The notes under the pieces: generated by a model | Told to the model about the DNA's origin: nothing | The model's database searches: none | The model's input: only the letters and a program-made list of their open reading frames with translations | Part shown: piece by piece, positions 17,848 through 26,952 of the stretch | Layout: every line of letters begins with the position of its first letter | Position numbering within the stretch: position 1 is the first letter of the stretch | Translations under genes and position numbers: made by a program | DNA from: Bacillota bacterium | GTDB lineage: Bacteria; Bacillota; Clostridia; Acetivibrionales; DSM-1351 | Length of the DNA: 64,000 nucleotides | Direction: 5' to 3' | NCBI GenBank assembly: GCA_023400235.1 | Contig: JAEXFI010000037.1 | Coordinates: 1 to 64,000, forward strand

Positions 17848-18729
17848 ATGGTTAAAGTATTTAAAAATCAGAAGTGTATGAAAAATGTTCTGAATTCTTA
17901 TGATGAATTGCTTAAAATGTGGGGTATTGAATATGTAGAGAAAGATGTTCAGACATCTTTTGGGAAGACTCATTGTATAATAACTGGAAAAACAGAGAAT
18001 CCACCTTTAATGCTATTTCATGGGGTAGGGGATAATTCTGCTGTTATGTGGGCTCCCAACATAAAGGAACTGTCGGAGAACTTTTTTTGTATTGCTGTAG
18101 ATACTCTTGGAGGGCCGGGAAAAAGTATACCTAATGAAAAGTATGAAAAAAGATATTTTAACAAGCAGTTATGGATTAATGACATTGCAGATTATTTCCA
18201 TCTTAAAATTTTTAATATTGCGGGTGTCTCAAACGGTGCAGCCATAGTGTTCAATTACACAACAAAGGAAAGTAATAAAATAAATAAGGCTGTTTGTATT
18301 GAAGGGGGAATAGTATCAAACCCTCTAAAAAGTTTCGTTAGTACTTTAGGAATGATGTTTCCGGAGGCTTTGATTCCTACAAAAAGTAATATGTTAAAAA
18401 TATTAGAAAAACTTTGTTCACCCGATTCTGGTTTTATCGAAAGATATCCTGAAATTTCACAACACTTAATTTTGCTTATGAAAAGTCACAATCGTAAGGC
18501 TATGTTTGTCCATACAATTGAAAAATATGATAGGGATAAGAGTATTACAGTGAAAGACAAGCTTTATTTCTTGATTGGCGGGCATATGGTAAAAAAGAGA
18601 AAAGAGTTTATTAAGATATTACATGATGGAGAATATAAATATAAGATAGTCCAAAACGCAGGTCATGCGCTAAATCATGAGCAACCTGAAATAACAAATA
18701 ATGAGATCATAAATTTTCTATTAAAATAA
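17848..18729 (+). CDS. Alpha/beta hydrolase
   Basis: This 293-residue protein has an oxyanion-loop motif LMLFHGVGDNS, a nucleophile elbow GVSNG (Ser in GxSxG) and a probable catalytic histidine in NAGHALNHEQP. It has no signal peptide, so it is probably a cytoplasmic esterase or related hydrolase; the substrate is unknown. A GGAGG nine bases upstream favours the ATG at 17848. It is co-transcribed with the TetR gene just upstream, which may sense the substrate or product. Confidence 0.83.
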   Translation: MVKVFKNQKCMKNVLNSYDELLKMWGIEYVEKDVQTSFGKTHCIITGKTENPPLMLFHGVGDNSAVMWAPNIKELSENFFCIAVDTLGGPGKSIPNEKYEKRYFNKQLWINDIADYFHLKIFNIAGVSNGAAIVFNYTTKESNKINKAVCIEGGIVSNPLKSFVSTLGMMFPEALIPTKSNMLKILEKLCSPDSGFIERYPEISQHLILLMKSHNRKAMFVHTIEKYDRDKSITVKDKLYFLIGGHMVKKRKEFIKILHDGEYKYKIVQNAGHALNHEQPEITNNEIINFLLK

Positions 18730-18757
18730 GTAAAAAACGATTTATGAGTACTATTCT

Positions 18758-19082
18758 TCAAAAAGTAAACAGGTTTACATAATTGTTGGAAAGCTTACTG
18801 TGGAAGTTCCCGATATCCTCAAACAAATAGTTGTGAGTTATATTTTTACGAACATCCTTCCAAAGGTGTTCGATAACATGCGGTTCAGAACTGTAAGGTG
18901 GTACATACTTAAACTCAATCCTTGCCGGAATAAGCTTCTCAACGAACTGATTTACCCGGATCGTATGGTGGTATTGTACATTATCAAGCAGGAAGACAAT
19001 CTTCTTGTTAACATAACGCTTAGTCAGCTTGTTTTTAAAAATCTTAGAAGCTCTTAAAATCCCCAGCTTTTTCAGTAGACTA
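18758..19082 (-). pseudogene. IS630-family transposase C-terminal fragment
   Basis: The minus strand encodes KKIVFLLDNVQYHHTIRVNQ, then FKYVPPYSSEPHVIEHLWKD, followed by VRKNITHNYLF and a stop at 18758. DNVQYHH holds the second catalytic Asp and EPHVIEHLWK the third acidic residue of the IS630/Tc1 DDE catalytic domain. The first Asp and the N-terminal HTH are missing, so the transposase is dead. Confidence 0.78.
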
Positions 19083-19636
19083 AATTACTTGGTGTTGCAT
19101 GCTTCAAGATGGAATTCCTTTATGTAACCGAATTGAAGTCTATGCCGTAAACACAATATTCAATTGGATAAAGGGTGGAAAGTCCGACTTGCAGCAACAA
19201 TAAAACAGGAAATACTGCGCGGCAGAGGAAAAGTAATAGCTGAGAACGATGTGGAATTTGGAAAAATTGTATCGCTATTTCGGCGCTTTTTATAATAGTA
19301 GGTATTGTTTTGATAGAGCACTTTGGGCTCTTCAGTGGTAACGTGAAACCAAGCTTTGCATTATCCATATAATGTAGGGTTTATCGCTAAGCTCCTAACA
19401 ATGCAGATGAACAACTTGAGTTTATATTATTGTTTAGCAATTAATTTTTTAGCCCTGACTTGACACCAGCGTTTTTTGCACACTCAAGGCACACAGAAAT
19501 GGTTTGCCTGTTGAAACGAGGATAAACCTTGATAAATAAAGGCTTTCCAAGATATTAATGCTCCAGTGGAAAAGTAATCCAAGAGATACATCAAAAAGTA
19601 GATAGTTAATTGTTTATGTCCGTAGGAGGTGGGTAA
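19083..19636. other. Non-coding gap with partial dispersed repeat R5
   Basis: No gene was recognised. Positions 19473-19521 (TTTTTGCACACTCAAGGCAC, then ACAGAAATGG and CCTGTTGAAA) match the right-hand part of repeat R4 at 26045-26085 and partly R2. The G/C-rich opening of the repeat is missing here. Confidence 0.5.
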
Positions 19637-20215
19637 ATGAAATCTTTTATTAAGCTACAAAAGGCTGTCAAAGAATTAGCAAATATTCCAGATGAACTTA
19701 TTGAGAAATTATACTCTATATGTGACGAGCAGATTATCAAAAAAGGGGAATTTTTTATACGTGCTGGTGACGTACCAAAACACATGGGTTTTAATCTGGA
19801 AGGATTGCTTCGTCTTTATTATGTCGATGAAAACGGAAATGATTTTACCAAAGCCTTTAGCGAGACTGGACGTTTTCTAATATCTTACAGTGCTATCGTG
19901 CAGAAACGCCCATCTTATTTCAACATTGAAGCTTTGCAGGATAGTAGGATTTTGAAATTTGATTATTGGTTATTTGATCAAATGATTCAGTCGGATATAC
20001 GATGGTATCCGTTTGCATTTAAGCTGCTGGAATCGGTATATTTAATGAAAGAACTGCGTGAAAAGTCATTTCTTCTGGATGATGCAGCAAAAAGATATCG
20101 AGCATTTAAAGAACGTTATGCCGATGTGGAGGACCAAATCAAGCTCTATCATGTGGCATCATTTTTGGGAATAACACCTGAAGCACTCAGCCGAATAAGA
20201 AAAATGAAAAATTGA
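19637..20215 (+). CDS. Crp/Fnr family transcriptional regulator
   Basis: This 192-residue protein has an N-terminal cyclic-nucleotide-binding-like beta-barrel (about residues 25-115, including EGLLRLYYVDENGNDFTKAF). The C-terminal winged helix is short (YHVASFLGITPEALSRIRK). No Cys cluster for a 4Fe-4S centre is present, so it is not a classical FNR oxygen sensor. AGGAGG precedes the ATG. It is followed at 64 bases by an SDR gene that it probably activates. Confidence 0.83.
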   Translation: MKSFIKLQKAVKELANIPDELIEKLYSICDEQIIKKGEFFIRAGDVPKHMGFNLEGLLRLYYVDENGNDFTKAFSETGRFLISYSAIVQKRPSYFNIEALQDSRILKFDYWLFDQMIQSDIRWYPFAFKLLESVYLMKELREKSFLLDDAAKRYRAFKERYADVEDQIKLYHVASFLGITPEALSRIRKMKN

Positions 20216-20279
20216 TGTAGGTCAAGGAAAATATACCTTCTATAGATTTAAGATATAGAAAAAAGGAGGTATTATTGAA

Positions 20280-21053
20280 ATGACTAATTCGAAAGATAGA
20301 GTTGTATTTATTACGGGAGGCAGTTCAGGGATTGGGCTTGAAATGGCAAAGCAGATGCTAGAGGAAGGCTCCAAAGTTATCATCTGCGGTCGCTCTCAAA
20401 AAAAGCTGGATGAGGCGAAAAGAAAATTGCCCGAAGTAACCGCAATTCAGTGCGATATTACGTCTGCCGAAGAAAGAAAAGCATTGGCAGAGCGAATAAG
20501 TTACGACTTTCCCAATCTCAACATGCTTATGAACAATGCAGGCATTGTAAGTCGTTATCTGCTCGCCACAACTGTAGATTTAACAGACCGCATAAAAGCG
20601 GAATGGGAAACGAACTATTTCGCCCCAGTTATTTTAACACAGCTTTTCCTGCCGCTTATGATTAGAAATAATGGAACCGTTGTGAATGTCTCTTCGGGCC
20701 TTGCACACTTACCTTTGTCAATAGAACCAAATTATTGTGCCACAAAGGCGGCAATCCATTCTATGACACAAAGTATGCGGATTCAATATGTAAAAAAAGG
20801 TGTTAAGGTCGTTGAAATTTTATATCCTGAAGTAGATACTCCTTTTCAGGAAGGCCATGCTACGGCAAGAGCTATAAGTACTAAGTCAGCGGCAGGAGAA
20901 GCTTTGAGGCAGTTGAATAGGGGCAAGGATGATATATATGTTAAAAGAAGTAAAATGATGCACTGGATAAGCCGTTTAGCTCCTAAGCGCGGACTGAAAA
21001 TAATCAATGGATTCATCCCTGCTAAAATGGAAGATTTTTTGCAAGATAGATAA
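20280..21053 (+). CDS. Short-chain dehydrogenase/reductase (DltE-like)
   Basis: This 257-residue protein has the classical SDR cofactor motif TGGSSGIG (residues 12-19), NNAG, the catalytic YCATK (YxxxK) and an upstream SSG serine. It therefore looks catalytically complete. Relatives reduce carbonyls using NAD(P)H; the substrate is unknown. An AAAAGGAGG ribosome binding site lies just before the ATG. It is between the Crp-type regulator and a membrane methyltransferase, probably one operon. Confidence 0.87.
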   Translation: MTNSKDRVVFITGGSSGIGLEMAKQMLEEGSKVIICGRSQKKLDEAKRKLPEVTAIQCDITSAEERKALAERISYDFPNLNMLMNNAGIVSRYLLATTVDLTDRIKAEWETNYFAPVILTQLFLPLMIRNNGTVVNVSSGLAHLPLSIEPNYCATKAAIHSMTQSMRIQYVKKGVKVVEILYPEVDTPFQEGHATARAISTKSAAGEALRQLNRGKDDIYVKRSKMMHWISRLAPKRGLKIINGFIPAKMEDFLQDR

Positions 21054-21075
21054 GAAAGCTGCATAGGTGACGGAT

Positions 21076-21519
21076 ATGAGAGGAATAATGCCCCCAACAT
21101 TTTTTACAATCGGTATTGGATTGATGCTCATTCTGCATTTTATTTTTCCAATCCAAAGAATACTCTATTTCCCATTCAATTTAGCAGGGATAATATTGAC
21201 TTGTTCAGGGATCTGTATCTCAATATCGGGTTCAAATCATTTTGAACGGAAGAAAACGACTGTAATGACCTTTGATATTCCTATAGTATTGGTTACGGAT
21301 GGGTTGTACAAATATTCAAGAAATCCCATGTATCTTGGATTTGCACTTGCAGTCATCGGTATATGGTTGTTGCTGGGGTCTTTGTCCCCTGTTTTTGTTG
21401 CTGTTATTTTTTTCGCAGTATTGGACAGATATTATATTAGATTTGAAGAAGCGGTTTTGAAGAAAGCTTTTGGAACGGAATATTTAGAATATCAAAAGCA
21501 GGTGAGAAGGTGGATATAG
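21076..21519 (+). CDS. Isoprenylcysteine carboxyl methyltransferase (ICMT/PEMT)-family membrane protein
   Basis: About 147 residues with three or four hydrophobic helices and the family signature GLYKYSRNPMYLGF followed by a C-terminal RFEEAVLKKAFGTEYLEYQK. Family members transfer methyl groups from S-adenosylmethionine to lipid or prenyl substrates in the membrane. The bacterial substrate is unknown. A GTG at 21067 would add three residues; ribosome binding is weak for both starts. It begins 22 bases after the SDR gene. Confidence 0.8.
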   Translation: MRGIMPPTFFTIGIGLMLILHFIFPIQRILYFPFNLAGIILTCSGICISISGSNHFERKKTTVMTFDIPIVLVTDGLYKYSRNPMYLGFALAVIGIWLLLGSLSPVFVAVIFFAVLDRYYIRFEEAVLKKAFGTEYLEYQKQVRRWI

Positions 21520-21550
21520 GGTGAGAGTGAGAGAGAGTTAACAAATCTTC

Positions 21551-21620
21551 CCGCCAAGGCCCCACCAGGCTCAAATGACATAATTTTTGCGCACTCAAGA
21601 AACGTGGAAGCGATAGTTTT
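21551..21620 (+). repeat. Dispersed intergenic repeat, copy R2
   Basis: It begins CCGCCAAGGCCCCACCAGGC (21551-21570), followed by TTTTTGCGCACTCAAG, shared with R4 and R5. It starts 32 bases after the methyltransferase stop codon, in the same orientation as the other copies. Confidence 0.75.
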
Positions 21621-21708
21621 AATGTCGAAATAGGGGGATTGTGGAAACAGTGGAAATACTGGGTTTGATAGATGTTGAAATATGAAAGTTAATAATACGA
21701 CTTGATTT

Positions 21709-21748
21709 TACCCTTCGGTATGTGTTTGTGGGAACATATCGAAGGGTA
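21709..21748 (+). terminator. Terminator-like hairpin
   Basis: TACCCTTCGGTATGT and ACATATCGAAGGGTA pair with a single G-U pair around a 10-base loop, followed by TTTATTT. It probably ends transcription of the Crp/SDR/methyltransferase module. Confidence 0.65.
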
Positions 21749-22009
21749 TTTATTTGAAATAAATTGAGTGGGATTGAGTTGACAGATTAGATAAACATAG
21801 GTTGAGGAGACAATATGAATATATCTTAGCATATGTTGAATATTAATTACAAAAAATAATACAATACTGGAAAATTATGTGTTTTTGTTGGATAAAATAT
21901 ATCAAAAATATACAATTACGATAACAATGTTATTGATGAAAAAGAGCATTCTTAGACAAGCATATATTTCATTTGTCTGATATTATACATTCATGGAGGT
22001 GCACAACAA

Positions 22010-22347
22010 ATGCATGCATGGGAACAAATTCAAATTACAATAGATTACATTTAAGGCCATCCGAATCAAGAGATTAGTATTGCAACTTTAGCGAAAAAAG
22101 CAGGGTTATCACAGTTTTACTACCAGCTGGGCTTGGAATCGACCGAATACATTGTTTGCTATTTTGAAGCAGAGAATTTTAATTTTTTAGTTTACAGATG
22201 CGTTATATAAAGCACAACAATATTTATTTAATACTTGGTTACCTAATCATAATCTTCAGACTGATGCGTTTTGTCTAGAATATTATGAATCGCATACTCC
22301 CGAGACAACAAAGATGGAAATATGGATGAAATTAGTGGAAGCATGAG
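22010..22347 (+). pseudogene. Broken AraC-family regulator with GyrI-like tail
   Basis: A GGAGGT and ATG start a frame MHAWEQIQITIDYI that stops at once. Past the stop, in the same frame, comes GHPNQEISIATLAKKAGLSQ, the start of an AraC HTH. The far end (LYKAQQYLFNTWLPNHNL, then an acidic tail) resembles the GyrI-like ligand domain of AraC/Rob proteins. Most of the HTH and middle are missing. The gene is inactivated by a stop and deletions. Confidence 0.6.
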
Positions 22348-22383
22348 ATAAATAATCATGTTATTTAGAAGGAGAATATGTAT

Positions 22384-22869
22384 ATGTATAATGAAAAGTG
22401 TAATATTGAGATTATAACAGTTGAGGAAGAAATTATAGTTTATGGGTTGAATTTACAGAATTCTGGCTTACCGATTAACTTTAATAGTCTTGGAGTGATG
22501 TGGGACAAGTACACGGAGGATATGAAAAATAGTACACCGAATCGTGCGGACAAAGAGACTGAATATGCAGTTTGTTTGAATAAAGTACCAGACTATATTG
22601 TTGGTGTTGAAATAAATGAAATCCAGGAGGCAGAGTCAGGATTCAAGAGTTTTACAATTCCAACGGGAAAGTATGTCAAGGTTGAATTTAATGGAGAAAA
22701 TCATCAGGATATGGTGGATACTAAGTTAATGACAAGACAAAAAGAAGCTAAGAAATGGGCAAAGAATGAAAAGATTAAACTGAATATTGAATTTACAGTG
22801 GAAGTTTATCCAAAGCAAACGGTTGAAATGGAGTATCCTGAGATGTATTGCTTGTTTCCAATTCTATAG
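22384..22869 (+). CDS. GyrI-like / effector-binding-domain protein
   Basis: About 161 residues resembling the stand-alone small-molecule-binding domain of the GyrI/AraC_E_bind group, with LGVMWDKYTEDMKN, FTIPTGKYVKVEFNG and a C-terminal EFTVEVYP. These domains bind drugs or act as ligand traps. The ATG at 22384 has AAGGAG nine bases upstream; another in-frame ATG at 22378 is closer. It follows the broken AraC gene, whose ligand domain is of the same type. Confidence 0.68.
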   Translation: MYNEKCNIEIITVEEEIIVYGLNLQNSGLPINFNSLGVMWDKYTEDMKNSTPNRADKETEYAVCLNKVPDYIVGVEINEIQEAESGFKSFTIPTGKYVKVEFNGENHQDMVDTKLMTRQKEAKKWAKNEKIKLNIEFTVEVYPKQTVEMEYPEMYCLFPIL

Positions 22870-22893
22870 ATGAAATGATGTTGGGGGAAATGT

Positions 22894-22992
22894 ATGAATA
22901 AAAGAAAGTTTGAAAGAAATTGCAGAATATATATAGATAAAAAAATTTGGAATATTGATTATTCATATGTTTCACTTGAATGGGTCAAATAA
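22894..22992 (+). CDS. Possible 32-residue peptide
   Basis: A GGGGG stretch eight bases before an ATG starts MNKRKFERNCRIY and ends in WVK just before repeat R3. It is basic and aromatic and I do not recognise it. It may be a real small gene or the remnant of a larger one. Confidence 0.25.
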   Translation: MNKRKFERNCRIYIDKKIWNIDYSYVSLEWVK

Positions 22993-23013
22993 AAAATAAA
23001 GAATATTACCTTA

Positions 23014-23195
23014 CCGCCAAGGCCCCACTAGGCTTTGGCGGCATCTATCTTCAAGGCACGTTGAGACGGTAATAATGATGACGGAATGTGGTTCAGAGGG
23101 CAAAAAATAGACTTTGACCACAATATCTTATGGTTATGGAACAAAAAATAAGCAAAAAACGGGGTGAAAAAGTGCAAATTCTGGCCCGTTTTTTT
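23014..23195 (+). repeat. Dispersed intergenic repeat, copy R3, with terminator
   Basis: It starts CCGCCAAGGCCCCACTAGGC and can fold as CCGCCAA (23014-23020) with TTGGCGG (23035-23041). Its right end holds AAAAAACGGG (23154-23163) and CCCGTTTTTT (23185-23194), a perfect 10-bp stem ending in T's that should terminate transcription. That end matches the right end of R1. Confidence 0.75.
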
Positions 23196-23337
23196 GACCG
23201 TTTTCATAGATGATAAAGTGAGTTGGAGGGATGTGACTCCGAGATAGGAATTTCATACAGGAAAATCCCAAGGTATCAGGACAGCAAATCTCGATGCTTT
23301 TGTTTTTGCTCTGTTAAACGTGTTTAGAAAACTCCAT

Positions 23338-23913
23338 TCATCTTGAAAGATGGAAGTCAACCCCGTACATAACGTAAGTAATAGCCAATTTTATATATTC
23401 CTCTGGTGGCACACTGTTATTGTGTTGCCAATCAACCGAAGCCCCGAAAATTCCCCAACTCAACATGACTGCTGCGATTCTTATAGATTCATCGCTGACA
23501 GTAGAGGGTTGCTTTAATAACATTTGGTAAAAAACATTTTCCAGTTCTTTTTGTATAATTGCTTCAATTGTTGTTTTAAAAGTCTCAAACCCGCTTCGGC
23601 ATTGTTTTGATAAAGTCGATTGAAAATTTATGATAGACAGGAAAACATTAATGATCGTTGTTGGGTTCAGTTCTTTGTACTCAACGATTTCATTATACAC
23701 GGTGGTCATAAATTCTTCTTTCAGTACTTTATCCAATAAATCATATTTATCGCTGAAGTGATAATAAAAAGTGGCACGATTTACTGTAGCTTCTGCCGTA
23801 ATATCATTGATGGTGATATCCTTAAATTCTTTTTTCTTTAAAACGTGAATAAATGCATCCATGATTAATCTGCGTGTACGAATAATGCGCGGATCTATTT
23901 TTGTTTCAGCCAT
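23338..23913 (-). CDS. TetR family transcriptional regulator
   Basis: This 191-residue protein has an N-terminal HTH (residues about 10-60, with FKDITINDITAEATVNRATF and YYHFSDKYDLLDKVL). The C-terminus resembles the TetR_C_7-like group of YcdC/AcrR-type repressors. It is divergent from the azoreductase gene across 258 bases that contain a perfect palindrome, so it most likely represses the azoreductase module. Confidence 0.88.
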   Translation of the reverse strand: MAETKIDPRIIRTRRLIMDAFIHVLKKKEFKDITINDITAEATVNRATFYYHFSDKYDLLDKVLKEEFMTTVYNEIVEYKELNPTTIINVFLSIINFQSTLSKQCRSGFETFKTTIEAIIQKELENVFYQMLLKQPSTVSDESIRIAAVMLSWGIFGASVDWQHNNSVPPEEYIKLAITYVMYGVDFHLSR

Positions 23914-23972
23914 AAGAAAACCCTCATTTCTTTCATTTTTCTATACATCATTAACGCAATGTTGGATATACT

Positions 23973-23990
23973 ACAATTTTTTAAAATTGT
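23973..23990. promoter_or_regulatory. Palindromic operator candidate (TetR/azoreductase)
   Basis: ACAATTTTTTAAAATTGT is a perfect 18-bp palindrome. A second pair, ATACTAC just before it and GTAGTAT about 65 bases downstream, adds wider dyad symmetry around the divergent promoters. Confidence 0.45.
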
Positions 23991-24171
23991 TGGTTGAACA
24001 ATCTTTAAAATATATTATAATTCAACTATACAACATATGTAGTATAAACGAAAGCTGATAAAAAAACAAGATATCTGCAGTTGAATATAACTGATTCGAA
24101 AGTGAATAAATAGACTCGGAAAAGAAAGATGCTTAATTTAACAAATATTACAATTATAGGAGGTTGTTTTT

Positions 24172-24804
24172 ATGGCAAATGTATTATTCGTCAAAGCTAA
24201 CGACAGGCCCGCAGAACAAGCGGTCAGCGTCAAAATGTACAATACTTTTTTGAAAACGTACAAGGAGTTACATCCGCAGGACACCATCAGGGAGCTCGAC
24301 CTTTTTAGCGTAGAGCTGCCATATTACGGTGATGCAGCCATCTCGGGACTTTACAAAGCAGCAAAAGGATTGGAAGCCAATACCGAAGAACGGCAGGCTG
24401 CGGACATTGTGAACCGCTATTTGAAAGAATTTCTGGCCATGGACAAAGTCGTTTTCACATTCCCCTTGTGGAACTTAACGGTTCCCGCCCCGCTCATCAC
24501 TTATATCTCATATTTGTTGCAAGCAGGGAAAACGTTCAGATACACAGCAGAAGGCCTGCCTGAAGGACTGGTTGGCGACAAAAAAGTTGCCCTCCTATGT
24601 GCACGCGGCGGAGACTTTTCATTGGATTTTGCGGCCCCGTTGGAGATGGGTTTAAACTACGTCAAGAACATACTCGGTGTATTGTTGGGCATCAAAAACC
24701 CTGGGATTGCCGTAATTGAAGGACACGCCAAATATCCGGACCGCGCTGCGGAAATTATCGAATCCGGATTGAGCAGAACGGCTCAACTGGCAGCAAACTT
24801 TTAA
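24172..24804 (+). CDS. azoR: FMN-dependent NADH:quinone oxidoreductase / azoreductase
   Basis: This 210-residue protein is full length for the AzoR family. It has the flavodoxin-like N-terminus MANVLFVKANDRP, the FPLWNLTVPAPL segment that contacts FMN, and LLCARGGDFS near residue 142. These homodimeric cytoplasmic enzymes reduce quinones and azo compounds with NADH and protect against thiol and electrophile stress. Strong AGGAGG. Control is probably by the divergent TetR, as in quinone-responsive systems of Firmicutes. Confidence 0.88.
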   Translation: MANVLFVKANDRPAEQAVSVKMYNTFLKTYKELHPQDTIRELDLFSVELPYYGDAAISGLYKAAKGLEANTEERQAADIVNRYLKEFLAMDKVVFTFPLWNLTVPAPLITYISYLLQAGKTFRYTAEGLPEGLVGDKKVALLCARGGDFSLDFAAPLEMGLNYVKNILGVLLGIKNPGIAVIEGHAKYPDRAAEIIESGLSRTAQLAANF

Positions 24805-24834
24805 AAAAGTACAACATTAAGGGGGAAAATTTTT

Positions 24835-25077
24835 TTGCCAAACGGTTATGCCGAAATGAAGAGGCTGGAAGGAATTATTAAATATTTGAACATGGATTGG
24901 ACAGTCGTTCGAATTATTAATCCTAATGTCAAATACAAAGGGCAATCTTTTGATTATTCATTCGGGGATCGGGCAGGTAAAATGTCCGTATCCAGGGAAA
25001 ATGTTGCCAAATTAATGTATGCCGCCGCTCGGCAAAACCAATTGATCGGGAAAATGCCCATTGTCTATAATAATTAA
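24835..25077 (+). pseudogene. C-terminal fragment of an NmrA-like NAD(P)-binding protein
   Basis: This 80-residue frame matches only the last third of YwnB/NmrA-type NAD(P)-binding proteins: EMKRLEGIIKYLNMDWTVVR, then INPNVKYKGQ and MSVSRENVAKLMYAA. The Rossmann GxxGxxG part is absent. An AAGGGGG and a TTG start could still allow translation. It is likely a decayed gene left between the azoreductase and DsbA genes. Confidence 0.65.
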
Positions 25078-25169
25078 TCAGCCTTAAAACGAAGAAAAAT
25101 TGGATATATTATGGTTGACATAGTAGCACACACTTAAGTTGTAACAGATTAAAGAAGGAGTATATAACT

Positions 25170-25886
25170 ATGAAAATAGAAATATGGTTTGATTTTGTTT
25201 GCCCGTTTTGTTATATTGGCAAACGTTACTTTGAAATAGCGTTAGATCGGTTTGAACACAAAGAAGATGTAGAAGTCGTATTTCGTGGTTTTCAATTAGA
25301 TCCATATGCGGAAAAAAATACGGGGATGAACATCCATCAAGTATCATCTTCCAAGCATGGTATTCCATATGAACAAGCAAAAGCAAGGAACGATCAACTT
25401 AAACAGAAAGCAAAAACAGTTGGTCTAGATTATCAATTTGATACAATGATTCCTACGAATTCATATGATGCGCTTCGCCTTTCGTATTATGCAAAAGAGA
25501 AGGGGAAGATGCAGGAGTTTATCGCGCTTATTATGAAAGCTCACTTCACGGATTCACTAGACATCGGTGACCATGCAACCCTTGCTCAACTTGCAAGCGG
25601 GATAGGTCTTGATGCCGGCGAAGCTTTAGATGTTTTAGAAAATAATAAATATAGCGAGAACATTGCAGCTGATAGAGCAGAGGGATCGAAAATCGGCATC
25701 CAGGGTGTCCCCTTCTTCATTGTGAATAACAAATATACCATCTCGGGAGCACAGCCCAGTGAAGTTTTTTTAGAGCTATTACAACAGACATGGAAAGAAG
25801 ATTATCACAGCACTAAGGCTAAAGAGCATAGATCCGAACCGTTATCCGATGAATATTGTTCCGATGGAACATGTAAATTATCTTAA
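25170..25886 (+). CDS. DsbA-family (FrnE-like) thiol oxidoreductase
   Basis: This 238-residue cytoplasmic protein (no signal peptide) has a thioredoxin-fold N-terminus with DFVCPFCYIGKR, i.e. a CPFC redox motif. A helical insertion and the cis-proline region GVPFFIVNNKYTISGAQP follow, typical of FrnE/2-hydroxychromene-carboxylate-isomerase-like DsbA proteins. It has an extra cysteine pair at the C-terminus (CSDGTC), also seen in some FrnE-like proteins. A role in thiol or oxidative stress fits its neighbours, the azoreductase and TetR genes. Confidence 0.87.
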   Translation: MKIEIWFDFVCPFCYIGKRYFEIALDRFEHKEDVEVVFRGFQLDPYAEKNTGMNIHQVSSSKHGIPYEQAKARNDQLKQKAKTVGLDYQFDTMIPTNSYDALRLSYYAKEKGKMQEFIALIMKAHFTDSLDIGDHATLAQLASGIGLDAGEALDVLENNKYSENIAADRAEGSKIGIQGVPFFIVNNKYTISGAQPSEVFLELLQQTWKEDYHSTKAKEHRSEPLSDEYCSDGTCKLS

Positions 25887-26009
25887 TGCTTAGCACCAGT
25901 TCGCAGAAAACTTGATGAAGCAGGTATGAACCAAAGCATGTCAAAAGCATCCAGATGAGCTAAAGAGTTAGAAAAAGTGATATACAGAAGAGATTTGATA
26001 GCATACCCT

Positions 26010-26090
26010 GCCGCCAAGGCTCCACCAGGTCTAGGCGGCATCATTTTTGTCTACTCAAGGCATACAGAAGTTGTAGTCCTGTTGCAAAAG
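26010..26090 (+). repeat. Dispersed intergenic repeat, copy R4
   Basis: It begins GCCGCCAAGGCTCCACCAGG; GCCGCC (26010-26015) can pair with GGCGGC (26034-26039). The right part, CTACTCAAGGCATACAGAAG followed by CCTGTTG, is shared with R5. It lies 124 bases after the DsbA stop codon. Confidence 0.72.
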
Positions 26091-26277
26091 TAGAAAAGTT
26101 GAGAAATATAAGAAGAGATTAAATAGAAGTAAATTAAAGAGCATTGATATAAGAAACCATGCTCCTTTGTGTATAGTAAATTATATGTTAGTACTAGAAA
26201 GATGGTAGATGAATTTGAGAAACATTTAGTATCTTTGTTCGCGTACCTTGTGGTTATCCTGTATCCATGAAGCTTGT

Positions 26278-26952
26278 TCAAAATTCGTTATCGTAGGTCT
26301 CATAGGGTGCCACGTCCAGCCTTTCGCCAGTATGGAGTCTCTTAGCTAAAAGTCTCCACGCAAGCTTATTGAGCGGTCGTATAATATTCGATAGAAGAAT
26401 GAGCGATTTTGAGTAATTTTCTGGCGCGGCAAAGGCAGATACTTTTTCCTTGTCAAATACCCTTGTGTTTGCAAAATCCCTGCCTATCTCAAAAAATGGT
26501 TGGAGCATTGTTTTCTTTGCTTTTTCTGAGCTTAAAGAAAGCACGAACATACCGCCCTTTATCAATGTACCCATATACTGGCAATTAAGATAACATGGCA
26601 AGCGCTCCAGGTAGTGTTCCGCTGTCCGGAGCTGATGGGCTTCCTCAAAGCCGCCTTGCAGGATGAATCCGATGCGAGTCGCTTTGATGTCATGTTTAGG
26701 ACTCAAAAACTCAAAAAATTCCATCACCATTCCTGGTACACATTCCACAAACAGGGGAATAGCGAAGATGATTTCATTACTTTGTTCAAATATTTCTTTG
26801 TACCATTCCCAGTTCTCACGTTTATAGAGGTAGTATATGTAAGCTTTTTCTCCAATACCCTTTTCATAGCCGTTTTTAAATGCATCAGCAATTGCTGCCG
26901 TGTTGCTGTTTCTCTCCGGGCGCGGAGAGCAGCTGAATATGACTAATCGCAT
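26278..26952 (-). CDS. Flavodoxin-family / NADPH-dependent FMN reductase-like protein (second of two)
   Basis: About 224 residues starting MRLVIFSCSPRPERNSNT, the phosphate-binding start of FMN-reductase-like flavodoxin folds (SPRxxSN), with FAIPLFVECVPG in the FMN-contacting region. The chosen ATG at 26952 has GAGGCG upstream; the frame extends further to 26991 without a better start. It overlaps the 3' end of the preceding flavodoxin gene by 68 bases, so translation is probably coupled. Electron-transfer partner unknown. Confidence 0.7.
   Translation of the reverse strand: MRLVIFSCSPRPERNSNTAAIADAFKNGYEKGIGEKAYIYYLYKRENWEWYKEIFEQSNEIIFAIPLFVECVPGMVMEFFEFLSPKHDIKATRIGFILQGGFEEAHQLRTAEHYLERLPCYLNCQYMGTLIKGGMFVLSLSSEKAKKTMLQPFFEIGRDFANTRVFDKEKVSAFAAPENYSKSLILLSNIIRPLNKLAWRLLAKRLHTGERLDVAPYETYDNEF

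Noticed and set aside
4205..26090. True integron with attC sites
   Set aside because: No integrase gene and no GTTRRRY/RYYYAAC core pairs are visible; only the cassette-like layout is retained as a finding.
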